A DNA stretch of 27,182 nucleotides from Bacillota bacterium (GCA_023395515.1 JAEWZB010000107.1:1-27182); one strand, 5' to 3'. Positions 7,668 to 16,931 are shown, numbered from the stretch's first letter. Translations and numbers: made by a program. Notes: generated by a model from the sequence alone, not told the origin.

Positions 7668-8885
7668 ATGGGCGAAGAAAAGATGACTTCGAAGCAGTAC
7701 TTGGCCGAGTTAACAGCTAAGCATTATCAGGATGCCATAGAAGGCAAAAAACGCGGCGAACTGGTAGCTTGGTCCAGTTCCATTGCTCCCCAGGAGTTAT
7801 GTGAAACTATGGGTATTCATGTTTTATACCCGGAAAATCATGCTGCCGCTATTGGGGCTAAAGGCGGAGCCTTACCCTTAATTGATTATGCGGAAGGCCA
7901 AGGTTATTCCTTAGATTTATGCTCCTATGCCAGAATTAACCTGGCTTACAAGGATATGCAGGAATCTTGTTTTGTGGATATGCCTTTACCTGATTTGTTA
8001 ATTATCTGTAACAACATTTGCAATACCTTAGTTAAATGGTATGAAAATCTGGCTGCTGAGCTAAATATCCCCCTTATTTGTATTGATGTACCTTATAACG
8101 TCGAATATGAGGTTACCCCGGAACGGATTGCTTACATTAAGGCGCAGTTATTAGAAGCTATCCGGCAATTAGAAGAAATCTGCGGCCAGCCTTTTGATTA
8201 TGAACGCTTCCATATTATCATGGAAACTTCCATCAGGGCCGCCCAAGCCTGGAATCGGGCTACTTCCTATGCCCAGTACAAACCATCTCCCCTCAGCGGG
8301 TTCAATGTATATAACTATATGGCTTTGATGGTTTGCATGCGGGGCCGGGAAGAATCGGTAAAATTTTTCAACATGGTAGCAGATGAATTAGAGGAACTGG
8401 TTAAAAATGGGGAAAGCCAATTTCCCGTAGAGGAAAAGCACCGCATTATGTGGGATGGTATTGCTTGCTGGCCTTACCTAGGTCATAATTTTAAAACTTT
8501 TAGGAGTCATGGTATTAACTTAGTAGGTTCTACTTACCCTGAGGCCTGGACCCTGCTTTATGAAGCGGGAAATTTAGATAGCATGGCTAAAGCTTATTCC
8601 GCCATAGTGCTTAATCTTAATCTGGAACGCAACATTGATTTAAGAGTAAAAATAATCGAGGAATGTAAATGTGATGGGGCTGTCTATCATTTAAACCGCA
8701 GCTGTAAGCTATGTGACTTTATGCATTACAAAATTTCCGAAGAAGTCTACAAACGCACCGGGGTCCCTTATGTTTTCTTTGATGGTGACCAGACTGATCC
8801 CCGCCATTTCTCTAAGGCTCAGTTTGAAACTAGAATTCAGGCCTTAGTGGAAATGATGGAAAATAATAAAGCTTCAGCTAAATAA
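7668..8885 (+). CDS. hadB: 2-hydroxyacyl-CoA dehydratase, first subunit (HgdA/HadB type)
   Basis: A 405-residue member of the 2-hydroxyglutaryl-CoA dehydratase D-component family. With its partner it removes water from an (R)-2-hydroxyacyl-CoA to give the 2-enoyl-CoA through a ketyl radical. The N-terminal WSSSIAPQELCETMG stretch and DLCSYARINLAY are family landmarks. Cysteines that can ligate the [4Fe-4S] cluster include that of DLCSYAR, the ICNNICN region and the late CKCDGAVYHLNRSCK segment. ATG 7668 is chosen because GAGAGGTG lies eight bases upstream; an in-frame GTG at 7659 overlaps that site. It is the first gene of the operon driven by the sigma-54 promoter. Substrate specificity (lactoyl, isocaproyl, phenyllactyl, glutaryl) cannot be read from sequence alone. 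Confidence 0.9.
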   Translation: MGEEKMTSKQYLAELTAKHYQDAIEGKKRGELVAWSSSIAPQELCETMGIHVLYPENHAAAIGAKGGALPLIDYAEGQGYSLDLCSYARINLAYKDMQESCFVDMPLPDLLIICNNICNTLVKWYENLAAELNIPLICIDVPYNVEYEVTPERIAYIKAQLLEAIRQLEEICGQPFDYERFHIIMETSIRAAQAWNRATSYAQYKPSPLSGFNVYNYMALMVCMRGREESVKFFNMVADELEELVKNGESQFPVEEKHRIMWDGIACWPYLGHNFKTFRSHGINLVGSTYPEAWTLLYEAGNLDSMAKAYSAIVLNLNLERNIDLRVKIIEECKCDGAVYHLNRSCKLCDFMHYKISEEVYKRTGVPYVFFDGDQTDPRHFSKAQFETRIQALVEMMENNKASAK

Positions 8886-8903
8886 TTTTAGGAGGTGAAA
8901 GTC

Positions 8904-10040
8904 ATGAAAAACATTGACCATATCTTATCTACTCTGCAAGAAGCAGTCGCTCATCCTGCTCAAACAGTAAAAGCTTATAAACAAAAGACGGGTAAAGGTG
9001 CAGTAGGCTGTTTTCCGGTTTATTGTCCGGAAGAAATAGTTCATGCGGCCGGTATGCTGCCGGTAGGAATGTGGGGAGGGCAAACTCAGATTTCTAAAGC
9101 CCTTACCATTGTGCCGCCCTTTTGCTGCTCCATTATGCAATCTAATATAGAACTGGCCTTGAAAGGGGTATATAACGACCTTGATGCGGTAATAATGTCT
9201 TCTCCTTGTGATACCTTAAAATCTATCCCCCAAGACTGGGGCTATGCGGTTCCCCATATTAGAGGAATTCAAATCGTTTATCCTCAAATGAGAAAATTGG
9301 CCGCCGGGGTTGAATATCTTAAAACTGAATTCGCCCGGGTTAAACGGGAAATTGAAGATATAAGTAATGAGCCTATTACAGAGGATGCTCTGCAAAAAAG
9401 TATTGAGCTTTATAATGAACACCGCCAGACCTTACGGGACTTTGTAGCCGTGGCCCGGAATTATCCTGCCACTATCACCCCTAAAGTGCGGCATTTAGTG
9501 ATTAAAAGCAGTTACTTCATGGAAAAGGGTCAACATACTAATTTAGTTCAAGAGTTAATTAGGGAGTTAAAAAAACTTCCGGTCCAAGAATTTAAAGGCC
9601 GCAAATTAATATTAACCGGAATTACCGCTGAACCAGACGGTCTTTTAGAGCTATTGGAGGAAAACGGATTTACCGTAGTAGCTGATGATTTAGCCCAAGA
9701 ATCCCGGCAGTTTAGAACCGATGTTCCTCTTAATGAAGATCCTCTGCTGGCTTTGGCCCAGCAATGGGCTATTGCGGAAGGATGTTCGTTAATATATGAT
9801 CCCCAAAAACAACGGGGTCGGATGTTAATTGATTTAGTTAAAGATACTCAAGCTGACGCTATTATATTTTGTATGATGAAATTCTGTGATCCCGAAGAGT
9901 TTGATTATCCGGTACTCTTACCTCAATTTGAAAAAGCCGGAATACCCTCACTGCTTTTAGAAATTGATCAACAGGTTCAATCTTTAGAAAGAGAAAGGAC
10001 CCGTATTCAAAGCTTCGCCGAGATGTTAGCGATAAAATAA
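8904..10040 (+). CDS. hadC: 2-hydroxyacyl-CoA dehydratase, second subunit (HgdB/HadC type)
   Basis: A 378-residue partner subunit of the same family, at normal size. The family landmarks are present: a GCFPVYCPEEIVHAAGMLPVGMWGG start, FCCSIMQSNIEL in place of the CSYAR motif, SSPCDTLKS, and the late FCMMKFCDPEEFDYP block that carries a cluster ligand. It starts 18 bases after the first subunit. GGAGG eight bases before ATG 8904 decides that start over the in-frame GTG at 8895. The heterodimer would hold two [4Fe-4S] clusters and receive its electron from the activator encoded at 6370-7155. As in other systems it should be cytoplasmic and oxygen-sensitive. Confidence 0.9.
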   Translation: MKNIDHILSTLQEAVAHPAQTVKAYKQKTGKGAVGCFPVYCPEEIVHAAGMLPVGMWGGQTQISKALTIVPPFCCSIMQSNIELALKGVYNDLDAVIMSSPCDTLKSIPQDWGYAVPHIRGIQIVYPQMRKLAAGVEYLKTEFARVKREIEDISNEPITEDALQKSIELYNEHRQTLRDFVAVARNYPATITPKVRHLVIKSSYFMEKGQHTNLVQELIRELKKLPVQEFKGRKLILTGITAEPDGLLELLEENGFTVVADDLAQESRQFRTDVPLNEDPLLALAQQWAIAEGCSLIYDPQKQRGRMLIDLVKDTQADAIIFCMMKFCDPEEFDYPVLLPQFEKAGIPSLLLEIDQQVQSLERERTRIQSFAEMLAIK

Positions 10041-10088
10041 CCTATTTAACTTTTATAAATATCAATGGTAAAAGGGGAGGTAAATTAT

Positions 10089-11432
10089 ATGAGTAATAGC
10101 TTTTGGAATGAATATAGAAACAAGCTGGTAAATGCAGATGCAGCAGTAAAAATAATTAAATCCGGAGACCGGGTTGGTTATGGAGAATGTGCTTATCCTA
10201 CTCTCGAATTAGATAAAGCCTTAGCTAAACGTAAAGATGAATTACGTAATATTTATATTATGGCCGGCAATGTGTTTCATTACTGTGAAACCGTCAAAGC
10301 CGACCCCACCCAGGAACATTTTATTCTTAATAATATATCCTTTTCTCCTTGGGACCGGCGCATGCAAGAAGACGGCTTAGATTATATTATTCCCTCAGTC
10401 TTACATGAGTATCCTGATATCTACCGGGATCACCCGGTAGATATGGCATTTGTTTCGGTTACTCCCATGAATAATAAAGGCTATTTTAATCTTAGTACCC
10501 AAGGGGTCAAAGTAGTAGGTGAATTAAGACATGCTAAGCGCATAATCGTGGAAGTACATGATAAATTACCCCTGGCTTACGGAAACGATAACTGGCTGCA
10601 TATTTCCCGGGTAGATCACATTGTCGAAGTGGAAAACAGCACCTTGCCTATGTGCTTACCGGTAGTAGAACCAGATGAAATTGATATTAAAATCGCCGAA
10701 AATATTGTCCCGGTTATTGAAAATGGTGCTTGCCTCCAATTAGGGGTGGGGGGAACTCCTAACCAAGTAGGTAAAATAATTGCTCAATCGGATGTTAAAG
10801 ATTTAGGAGTTCATACTGAGCTAATATGTGATGCCTACCTGCAATTATTTGCTGCCGGCAAAATAACTAATCAAAAGAAAAATATTGATAAAGGCATGAC
10901 TATGTGCTCTTTTGCCCTAGGCTCCCAGCCCCTGTATGATTATATCGATAATAACCCTTCAGTAAATATTGCTTGCCCCAGCTATACTAATAATCCCTGG
11001 ATTATTATGCAAAATGACCAAGTAATGTCTATTTGTAATTGTCTTAATGTGGATTTATTAGGGCAAGTTTCCGCCGAATCCATTGGACGCAAACAGGTTT
11101 CAGGAACAGGCGGGCTTATGGACTTTCATTATGCTGCCTATCATTCTCCCGGGGGCAAAGCTATCTTATGTCTGCACTCGGCCCGCTTAAATAAGAAAAC
11201 TGGTAAATACGAGTCTAATATTGTTCCCTCTTTTGTACCCGGCACCCTTACCACTATGCCGGCCTCACTGACCAGTTATGTAGCTACCGAATATGGCATG
11301 GTCAATTTAAAAGGCCGGTCTAGTTGGGAAAGAGCGGAAGCACTGATATCCATTTCCCACCCTGATTGTCAGGATGATTTAGTACAAGCAGCTAAAGAAG
11401 CTAACATCTGGAGAAGAACTAATAAACGCTAA
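10089..11432 (+). CDS. Family I CoA-transferase (Cat1/butyryl-CoA:acetate type)
   Basis: A 447-residue enzyme of the acetyl-CoA hydrolase/transferase family. Members move CoA between acyl-CoA and a free acid through a glutamyl-CoA thioester. The oxyanion-loop motif QLGVGGTPNQVG and the catalytic glutamate (SAESIG, Glu330) followed by VSGTGGLMDF are intact. AGGGGAGG eight bases upstream selects ATG 10089; an in-frame ATG at 10065 has no such site. In the operon it sits directly after the dehydratase and would charge the 2-hydroxy acid with CoA from the reduced acyl-CoA product. This differs from the type III (CaiB-like) transferase HadA/FldA used in Clostridium amino acid fermentations. Acid specificity is not known. 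Confidence 0.88.
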   Translation: MSNSFWNEYRNKLVNADAAVKIIKSGDRVGYGECAYPTLELDKALAKRKDELRNIYIMAGNVFHYCETVKADPTQEHFILNNISFSPWDRRMQEDGLDYIIPSVLHEYPDIYRDHPVDMAFVSVTPMNNKGYFNLSTQGVKVVGELRHAKRIIVEVHDKLPLAYGNDNWLHISRVDHIVEVENSTLPMCLPVVEPDEIDIKIAENIVPVIENGACLQLGVGGTPNQVGKIIAQSDVKDLGVHTELICDAYLQLFAAGKITNQKKNIDKGMTMCSFALGSQPLYDYIDNNPSVNIACPSYTNNPWIIMQNDQVMSICNCLNVDLLGQVSAESIGRKQVSGTGGLMDFHYAAYHSPGGKAILCLHSARLNKKTGKYESNIVPSFVPGTLTTMPASLTSYVATEYGMVNLKGRSSWERAEALISISHPDCQDDLVQAAKEANIWRRTNKR

Positions 11433-11487
11433 GCTGCTGCCTTAACTTACTACAAAATTAATTACCGCCAGAAAGCGAGGAATAACT

Positions 11488-13317
11488 ATGGCAACCAACT
11501 ATTTGTTTGACTTAAGAGAATTAAAGTTCGTGGTTAAAGAGTGGCTGGATACTGAAAAGCTTCTAGCCACCGATGAATATAAAGATTATTACTCAGTTGA
11601 TGATGTGGATGCTTTTCTAGAGGTAGCTTATAAAATAGCCCGGGATGTAGTAGCAGCGTCAAATGATGATGCCGATGCTATCGGGGCCCAATTTAAAGAT
11701 GGTAAGGTTTATTTGCCTGAATCCCTGAAAAAAGCCTATTATACTATCCGCGATGCCGGGATGGGGCCTTCGGCCTTTAATTATGAAGAAGACGGACATG
11801 TTCCCCGCCTGTTTAGTGCCTGTCAAAATGAAATATTAACTTCGGCGGCTCCTAGTATTATTTTATATTGGGTTACCGGCGGGTCAGCCGCTGATGTTAT
11901 TCATACCTATGGAGATGAAGCCCTAAAAAGTAAAGTACTGCCTAATATGTTTGCCGGGACTTGGGGAGGTACTATGAATCTTACTGAACCAGGAGCCGGA
12001 TCAGACTTAGGATTAACTGCTACTAAGGCCTATCCTACCGATACTCCGGGCCTATATAAAATTAAAGGTACTAAATGCTTCATTACCTCGGGAGATACCG
12101 ATTTATGGGACAATATTATTCATTTAGTTTTAGCTCGAATTGAAGGAGCCCGGGAAGGCACGGCAGGAATTTCCCTATTTGCCGTACCTAAAAACCGCTT
12201 TGATGCGACTGGTAATATTATCGAATGGAATGATGTAACAACCGTAGGTATCGAACATAAAATGGGGCTGCATGGCTCGGCTACCTGTACCCTGGCTTAC
12301 GGGGAAAACAACGATTGTTACGGATGGCTGATCGGTGATCCTCCTGGAGAAGATGGCAAAGCTCAAGGCTTGGGCCAAATGTTCTTAATGATGAATGAGT
12401 CCCGGCTTAGCACCGGCTTAATGGCTTTAAGTGTGGCAGAACAAGCTTTTTATAATGCCCGTGAATATGCCAAAATCCGTATCCAAGGCCGGGCGGTGAC
12501 TAACCCCAAGGGGCCCCGGGTACCTATTATTGAGCATGAAGATGTGAAATATATGCTTTTACATCAGAAAGCTTGTGTAGAAGCTATGCGGGCCTTGATA
12601 TTAAAAACTTATTGGTACACCGATATGGCCTTAGCTTCCACTGAGGCGGCCGAAAAGAAATATTATGATGATATGTATATGATTAACAACCCGCTATGTA
12701 AGGCATATGCCAGCGAAATGGCCTGGATTTTATGTGGAGAGGCGATTCAATGTTATGGGGGTTATGGTTTTATTGAAGAATATCCGGTGGCCCAGTTAGC
12801 CCGGGATTCTAAAATCTATTCTATCTGGGAAGGAACTACTTTCATTCAATCCATGGATCTGATTGGCCGTAAGTTTAATATGGGGGGAGGACAGCCTTTT
12901 AAAAAATGGCTGCAGGAGCTGGAGCAATTTATAGCTGTCCATCAGGATGATAAAAACTTTACCGCAGAAATGCAAATGTTATCTAAAGCTTATAATACCT
13001 TTTTAAATATATTAAACTTGCTGGCTGATAAGCTGGCTGCAGGCCAGGTCAATTACCAGTCCCTATGGGCAAATCGTATTATGCTGGCCATGTCCATGGT
13101 ATATTGCGGCATGCTGCTCCTGGACCAAGGCATTCTGGCCCAGCAAAAACTAGATAAACTAGGTGATGATTCCTTTGATGCTAATTTTTATAAAGGTAAA
13201 ATTGCCAGTGCCCGCTTCTATGCTTTAAATGAAGTTCCTAAGATTTTTAGCATAGAGCAAAATATGGAAAGCTCCGACCTGTCAGTTATTAAGCTTCAAC
13301 CCGAATACCTGGGATAA
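11488..13317 (+). CDS. Large acyl-CoA dehydrogenase (about 600 residues)
   Basis: A 609-residue FAD-dependent acyl-CoA dehydrogenase. The classical core is clear: the FAD/substrate signature MNLTEPGAGSDLG (near residue 167), CFITSG, and the catalytic base in SIWEGTTFIQ (Glu448). It is about 220 residues longer than the short-chain enzymes of butyrate fermentation. The extra length comes from an N-terminal extension and a C-terminal helical domain, as in DmdC/long-form dehydrogenases. In this operon it would interconvert the enoyl-CoA made by the dehydratase and the saturated acyl-CoA. No electron-transfer flavoprotein genes are in the window, so its electron partner must be encoded elsewhere. 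A perfect inverted repeat follows the stop. Confidence 0.9.
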   Translation: MATNYLFDLRELKFVVKEWLDTEKLLATDEYKDYYSVDDVDAFLEVAYKIARDVVAASNDDADAIGAQFKDGKVYLPESLKKAYYTIRDAGMGPSAFNYEEDGHVPRLFSACQNEILTSAAPSIILYWVTGGSAADVIHTYGDEALKSKVLPNMFAGTWGGTMNLTEPGAGSDLGLTATKAYPTDTPGLYKIKGTKCFITSGDTDLWDNIIHLVLARIEGAREGTAGISLFAVPKNRFDATGNIIEWNDVTTVGIEHKMGLHGSATCTLAYGENNDCYGWLIGDPPGEDGKAQGLGQMFLMMNESRLSTGLMALSVAEQAFYNAREYAKIRIQGRAVTNPKGPRVPIIEHEDVKYMLLHQKACVEAMRALILKTYWYTDMALASTEAAEKKYYDDMYMINNPLCKAYASEMAWILCGEAIQCYGGYGFIEEYPVAQLARDSKIYSIWEGTTFIQSMDLIGRKFNMGGGQPFKKWLQELEQFIAVHQDDKNFTAEMQMLSKAYNTFLNILNLLADKLAAGQVNYQSLWANRIMLAMSMVYCGMLLLDQGILAQQKLDKLGDDSFDANFYKGKIASARFYALNEVPKIFSIEQNMESSDLSVIKLQPEYLG

Positions 13318-13326
13318 AAATAATAT

Positions 13327-13364
13327 CTGGTTGAAAACGGTTATAATACCTCGTTTTCAACCAG
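13327..13364. repeat. Perfect 13-bp inverted repeat in the operon
   Basis: Arms CTGGTTGAAAACG (13327-13339) and its exact complement (13352-13364) surround a 12-base A+T-rich loop between the dehydrogenase and ligase genes. No T-run follows on either strand, so it is better read as an RNA-processing, attenuating or stabilising stem, or an operator, than as a full terminator. Confidence 0.6.
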
Positions 13365-13422
13365 AATTATCATCATGAAATATAGCAGAACTAGAAAAGA
13401 TCGGACTTGAGGAGATGTTATT

Positions 13423-14982
13423 ATGAACAGGACCAATAATACACTTAGGCTGCTATCGGACTATTTAGAAAAAAGTGCCCGTAATTACCCGGGTAAAACC
13501 GCTTTAGTTTACAACCAAAAACGGATCAGCTATCAAGAACTTAATAATAAATCAGTCCGGTTAGCTAAGTATTTACTAAAAATCGGGGTTAAAAGACAGG
13601 ATAGAATTGCTTATCTCTTGGATATACAGCCGGAGTTTTTTTACTTGTACATGGCGGCGGCCCGTATTGGGGCCATAATCGTAGGTATGGGAACTAAGCT
13701 GACTCCACCGGAGTTAGAATATATAGTCAATAATTCCGAAGCGGAATATATCTTTACCACCAGCGGCGAAAAGCCCTATATAAATAAAATAAAACAAGTT
13801 TTACCCCATTGTAAAAATGTAAAACGGGTTTTTATATGGGATGAAGATTTTGAAAATATTTTAACTCAAGATTATACCGCATTTGACCAGATTTTGACCG
13901 AACGCGGGGCAGAATTAGATACTGATGATGGTTTACTAATGGTCTTTACTTCCGGAACTACCGGTCACCCCAAAGGCGCCTTATTATCTCACCGCAATAT
14001 TATTAATTCCAGTTTAATCGAAGCAGATGAATTTGCCAGTACTGCGGATGATGTATATATAAATAATATGCCCATCAATCACGTGGGGGGAGCTATTGTA
14101 GCCGGAAGCACTCCTATTTTTACAGCTTCCACCATTGTGCTTTTAGAAAAGTTTAGCCCGGCTAAGACTATGCAACTGATCGAAACTGAAAAAGTAAGCA
14201 TTTTAGGCCAAATTCCTACTCAATATATGATGGAATTCAACCTGCCGGATTATGATCAATATGATAAATCCTCGTTAAGAATAGTTCATTTTGGCGGCTC
14301 TATGCCCTCTGCCAACATCTTAGCCAAAGTTTTTACCACCATGTGTGCTAATGTGTATAACTGTCTGGGTTTAACCGAAGCCTCCGGCATAGTCTCCTAT
14401 ACTCCCCCCGGTTCTGATATAGAAATATTAAGCAAATCAGTAGGCTCATGCATCCCCGAGGTAGAGTGGAAACTAGTTGATGAAAACAGAAAAGCGGTGG
14501 CTCCGGGCGAAGTTGGTCAAATAGCCTACCGGGGTCCCACCATAATCAAGGAGTATTATAAACTGCCTCAAGCTACACGCCAAGCTATTGATGAGGAAGG
14601 CTGGTTTTATTCAGGAGATCTATTTTACGAAGATGCAAACGGGCTCTTAATTTTTATGGGGCGCAAGCATGATATGTTTATTACCGGCGGTGAAAATGTG
14701 TATCCAGCCGAAGTGGAAAAAGCTATTTGCAGCTATGAAAAGGTCCAGACCGTGGCAGTCTTAGGTATACCGGATAATATTTACGGAGAAATTGGCTGTG
14801 CCTATATAATACCTAAAGCCGGTTGTACTATTGATGAGGCTGATATGGAGAATTACCTTAAGAAAAAATTAGCTAAATATAAAATACCGAAAAAATTTAT
14901 ATTCCGCGATGAACTGCCTTTAAATCCCGTGGGTAAAATAGCCAAAAAAATATTAAAGGAAGAAATATTCAGTACCTTATAA
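13423..14982 (+). CDS. AMP-forming acyl-CoA ligase
   Basis: A 519-residue ANL-superfamily adenylating enzyme that would activate a carboxylic acid with ATP and CoA. All core motifs are present: phosphate-binding loop TSGTTGHPKG (176-185), YNCLGLTEASG, YSGDLF, the hinge GRKHDMFITGGENVYPAEVE, and the C-terminal catalytic lysine in NPVGKIAKK (Lys505). A GAGGAG site precedes ATG 13423. It lies 105 bases beyond the dehydrogenase, after a stable inverted repeat, so it may be transcribed with the operon at a lower level. It offers an ATP-paid alternative to the CoA-transferase for loading the substrate. Likely acids are medium-chain or aromatic, but the acyl pocket cannot be read here. Confidence 0.9.
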   Translation: MNRTNNTLRLLSDYLEKSARNYPGKTALVYNQKRISYQELNNKSVRLAKYLLKIGVKRQDRIAYLLDIQPEFFYLYMAAARIGAIIVGMGTKLTPPELEYIVNNSEAEYIFTTSGEKPYINKIKQVLPHCKNVKRVFIWDEDFENILTQDYTAFDQILTERGAELDTDDGLLMVFTSGTTGHPKGALLSHRNIINSSLIEADEFASTADDVYINNMPINHVGGAIVAGSTPIFTASTIVLLEKFSPAKTMQLIETEKVSILGQIPTQYMMEFNLPDYDQYDKSSLRIVHFGGSMPSANILAKVFTTMCANVYNCLGLTEASGIVSYTPPGSDIEILSKSVGSCIPEVEWKLVDENRKAVAPGEVGQIAYRGPTIIKEYYKLPQATRQAIDEEGWFYSGDLFYEDANGLLIFMGRKHDMFITGGENVYPAEVEKAICSYEKVQTVAVLGIPDNIYGEIGCAYIIPKAGCTIDEADMENYLKKKLAKYKIPKKFIFRDELPLNPVGKIAKKILKEEIFSTL

Positions 14983-15038
14983 ATACTTTATTAATTGCTC
15001 ATCTGGACTGAAATTATAAGTTAGGGGAGGTATCATTA

Positions 15039-16352
15039 TTGGAATGGTTAGCCCCGGCGGGCATTGTAATAGGAATTATTCTTTTGATTATTTCGGCTTA
15101 TAAAGGGGTAAATATTATTGTTATTGCCCCTATCGCAGCTACAATCATCATAATCAGCAATGGCATGAATTTAAAAACATCTTTATTTGCTGCCCAACAA
15201 TCATATATGTCGGGGCTGGGTGGTTTTTTAATGGCTTATTTCATAATCTTTGCCCTGGGCTCCATTTTAGGCAAGTACTTAGAAGACAGTAAAGCAACTT
15301 TTACCATTGCCAATAAGATTCTGCAAATAACCGGGCAAAATAATGCTTATGCAGTAATGATTGCTATTGCCATTGTAGGTGCCATACTAAGCTATGGCGG
15401 AATCAGTGTCTTTATTGTGGTTTTCACCCTGGCCCCGCTGGCCAAACCGCTTTTTAAGAAATTAAATATTGCCTGGCATCTTTTTATTGCAGCTTTGTTT
15501 GCCGGGGTGGGCACTTTTACTATGACTATGCTGCCCGGTACTCCTGCTATTCAAAATGTTATTCCTACCCAACTGGGAACTACGCTTACGGCGGCTCCCT
15601 TTATGGGCATTATCTGTTCCCTGGTGGTAATAACCTATTCATTATTTTATATGAAAAGACAATTAGCTATTTCCCTGGCAGCCGGGGAATGTTATATGAA
15701 CGAAAATACAGAACCCTCCATAGATATTAACCCTAATGAATTGCCACCTATAGGAATATCTATAGCTCCCCTGATTATCCTAATCACGGTTATATTAATT
15801 GGCAGTGCCATGAAGATTCCTGATATCATTATACCAGCTTTATTAATTGCTATTATTAGTGCGGCTATCCTGCTTAATAAGTATATACCGCAGCAGTTAG
15901 TTACCCTTAATACCGGAGCAGTAAATGCTATAAGCCCAGCCTTTTTTACCGCCTCAGCAGTAGGGGTGGGCAGTATCACCATATTAGCCCCCGGATTTAA
16001 TATTATTCTAAGTGCCATTTCCAGTTTACCTGGTGGTACTTTAGTACAAATTACTGCCATCACCGGCTTATTATCAGTTGTAACCGCCTCCCCCTCCGGT
16101 GCATTGGGCATCGTTATTCCAGCCTTTGGTCATGCTTGGGTGGCCAGCGGCATCGCTCCCGAAATCGTGCATAGAATCTCCGCCATTACCGCAGGAGCCT
16201 TTGGAGCTATGCCCCATTGCGGAGTAATCTTTGCCATAATGGCTGTAACCGGTTTAAAACATCGCGAGGTTTTCCGCCATTTTTTCTTTATGGGTTTTAT
16301 AGGGGGTATCATCGCTTTAATTGCTGCCCTATTAATGTCAGTATTATACTAA
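15039..16352 (+). CDS. GntP-family organic acid permease
   Basis: A 437-residue protein with about twelve hydrophobic segments and the glycine- and proline-rich loops of the GntP (gluconate:H+ symporter) family, such as LSYGGISVFIVVF and TFTMTMLPGTPAIQN near the middle, and the late ASPSGALGIVIPAFG and GAMPHCG loops. The TTG start at 15039 follows GGGGAGG at eight bases and keeps the first helix intact. It is the last gene of the dehydratase cluster, 56 bases after the ligase. GntP relatives carry gluconate, D-serine, 3-hydroxybutyrate or other hydroxy acids, so uptake of the pathway's acid is a fair inference. A hairpin with a T-rich tail follows. Confidence 0.85.
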   Translation: MEWLAPAGIVIGIILLIISAYKGVNIIVIAPIAATIIIISNGMNLKTSLFAAQQSYMSGLGGFLMAYFIIFALGSILGKYLEDSKATFTIANKILQITGQNNAYAVMIAIAIVGAILSYGGISVFIVVFTLAPLAKPLFKKLNIAWHLFIAALFAGVGTFTMTMLPGTPAIQNVIPTQLGTTLTAAPFMGIICSLVVITYSLFYMKRQLAISLAAGECYMNENTEPSIDINPNELPPIGISIAPLIILITVILIGSAMKIPDIIIPALLIAIISAAILLNKYIPQQLVTLNTGAVNAISPAFFTASAVGVGSITILAPGFNIILSAISSLPGGTLVQITAITGLLSVVTASPSGALGIVIPAFGHAWVASGIAPEIVHRISAITAGAFGAMPHCGVIFAIMAVTGLKHREVFRHFFFMGFIGGIIALIAALLMSVLY

Positions 16353-16406
16353 AAACAGAGCCTACCTAATTTTAGACTGAATCCGAAAAACAGATACTCA
16401 AATAAG

Positions 16407-16450
16407 ATACCTCCTATGGTAGAATTTCGAAAATTGCCCATAGGAGGTAT
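16407..16450 (+). terminator. Hairpin terminator of the dehydratase cluster
   Basis: Perfect 13-bp arms (ATACCTCCTATGG at 16407-16419 and its complement at 16438-16450) are followed by TTTACTTT. It is the first strong stop signal after the permease gene. The right arm contains an AGGAGG-like string, but no credible gene starts after it. Confidence 0.6.
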
Positions 16451-16481
16451 TTTACTTTGGGGGAGCAAAAAAGAATAGGGG

Positions 16482-16566
16482 ATTTTTCCGTCCATTTCAA
16501 GACGAAGTAATTGCATGGATAATGCCTATACACAAAATTCCTCCGGTGCACTAACATCGAATGTAT
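16482..16566 (+). pseudogene. IS3-type transposase (OrfB) remnant
   Basis: One frame reads IFPSISRRSNCMDNAYTQNS followed by SGALTSN. This resembles the conserved C-terminal block of IS3-family OrfB integrases (SMSRxGNCxDNAxxExFFxxLKSE), where the catalytic glutamate should follow the DNA pair. Here that position is occupied by Gln-Asn. A stop codon lies just upstream, and downstream the frame drifts and ends. It is short and degraded, so only a scrap of an insertion sequence is claimed. Confidence 0.5.
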
Positions 16567-16699
16567 TTATCGGGCAAAGCTATCGACATATGAGAATACT
16601 CGTATCTGCACAGATACTATGTGCGATACTATAAATTATGACCTAATTTAGCCAAACTAGGTAACTCCTTAATCTATTTTATCTTTAATATTTACAATA

Positions 16700-16717
16700 C
16701 GTGTTACACGTGTTACA
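16700..16717. promoter_or_regulatory. Tandem 9-bp repeat upstream of hicA
   Basis: CGTGTTACA occurs twice head to tail. The junction also forms ACGTG-TTA-CACGT, a small palindrome. It lies 32 bases before the hicA start, inside the expected promoter, where a HicB repressor would bind. Binding is inferred from position. Confidence 0.4.
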
Positions 16718-16748
16718 TTTTAAACATAGCAGGAGGGTTACAAAACAT

Positions 16749-16931
16749 ATGAAATTCCGGGAGATAGAAAAATTAATTAAAGATAATGGTTGGGAGTACT
16801 CTTACACAACTGGTTCGCATTATTATTACATACACCCAGCTAAACCCGGAAAAGTAACAATACCATATCATAATAAAGATTTAAAAATTAAAACTGTAAA
16901 TTCTATTCTCAAACAAGCAGGGCTTAAATAA
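16749..16931 (+). CDS. hicA: HicA-family mRNA interferase toxin
   Basis: A 60-residue protein with the compact dsRNA-binding-like HicA fold: an N-terminal helix KFREIEKLIKDNGW, a strand with the GSHYYY motif that holds the catalytic histidine, then KPGKVTIPYHN and a C-terminal helix ending KQAGL. ATG 16749 is chosen because AGGAGGG lies upstream and the family's normal start (short lead into Arg-Glu-Ile) fits. A longer frame from 16701 would include a promoter repeat. HicA toxins cleave mRNA and tmRNA. The gene comes before hicB, the usual order, with a 60-base gap and a separate ribosome binding site for the antitoxin. Confidence 0.85.
   Translation: MKFREIEKLIKDNGWEYSYTTGSHYYYIHPAKPGKVTIPYHNKDLKIKTVNSILKQAGLK

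Noticed and set aside
15692..16111. A 139-codon reading frame opposite the GntP permease
   Set aside because: It is a mirror of the permease's hydrophobic codons; the plus-strand gene has full family motifs and a good start.
16407..16450. Terminal inverted repeat of the IS3-like remnant
   Set aside because: The arms are close together and followed by a T-rich tail right after an operon, which fits a terminator; no second copy is seen on the far side of the remnant.
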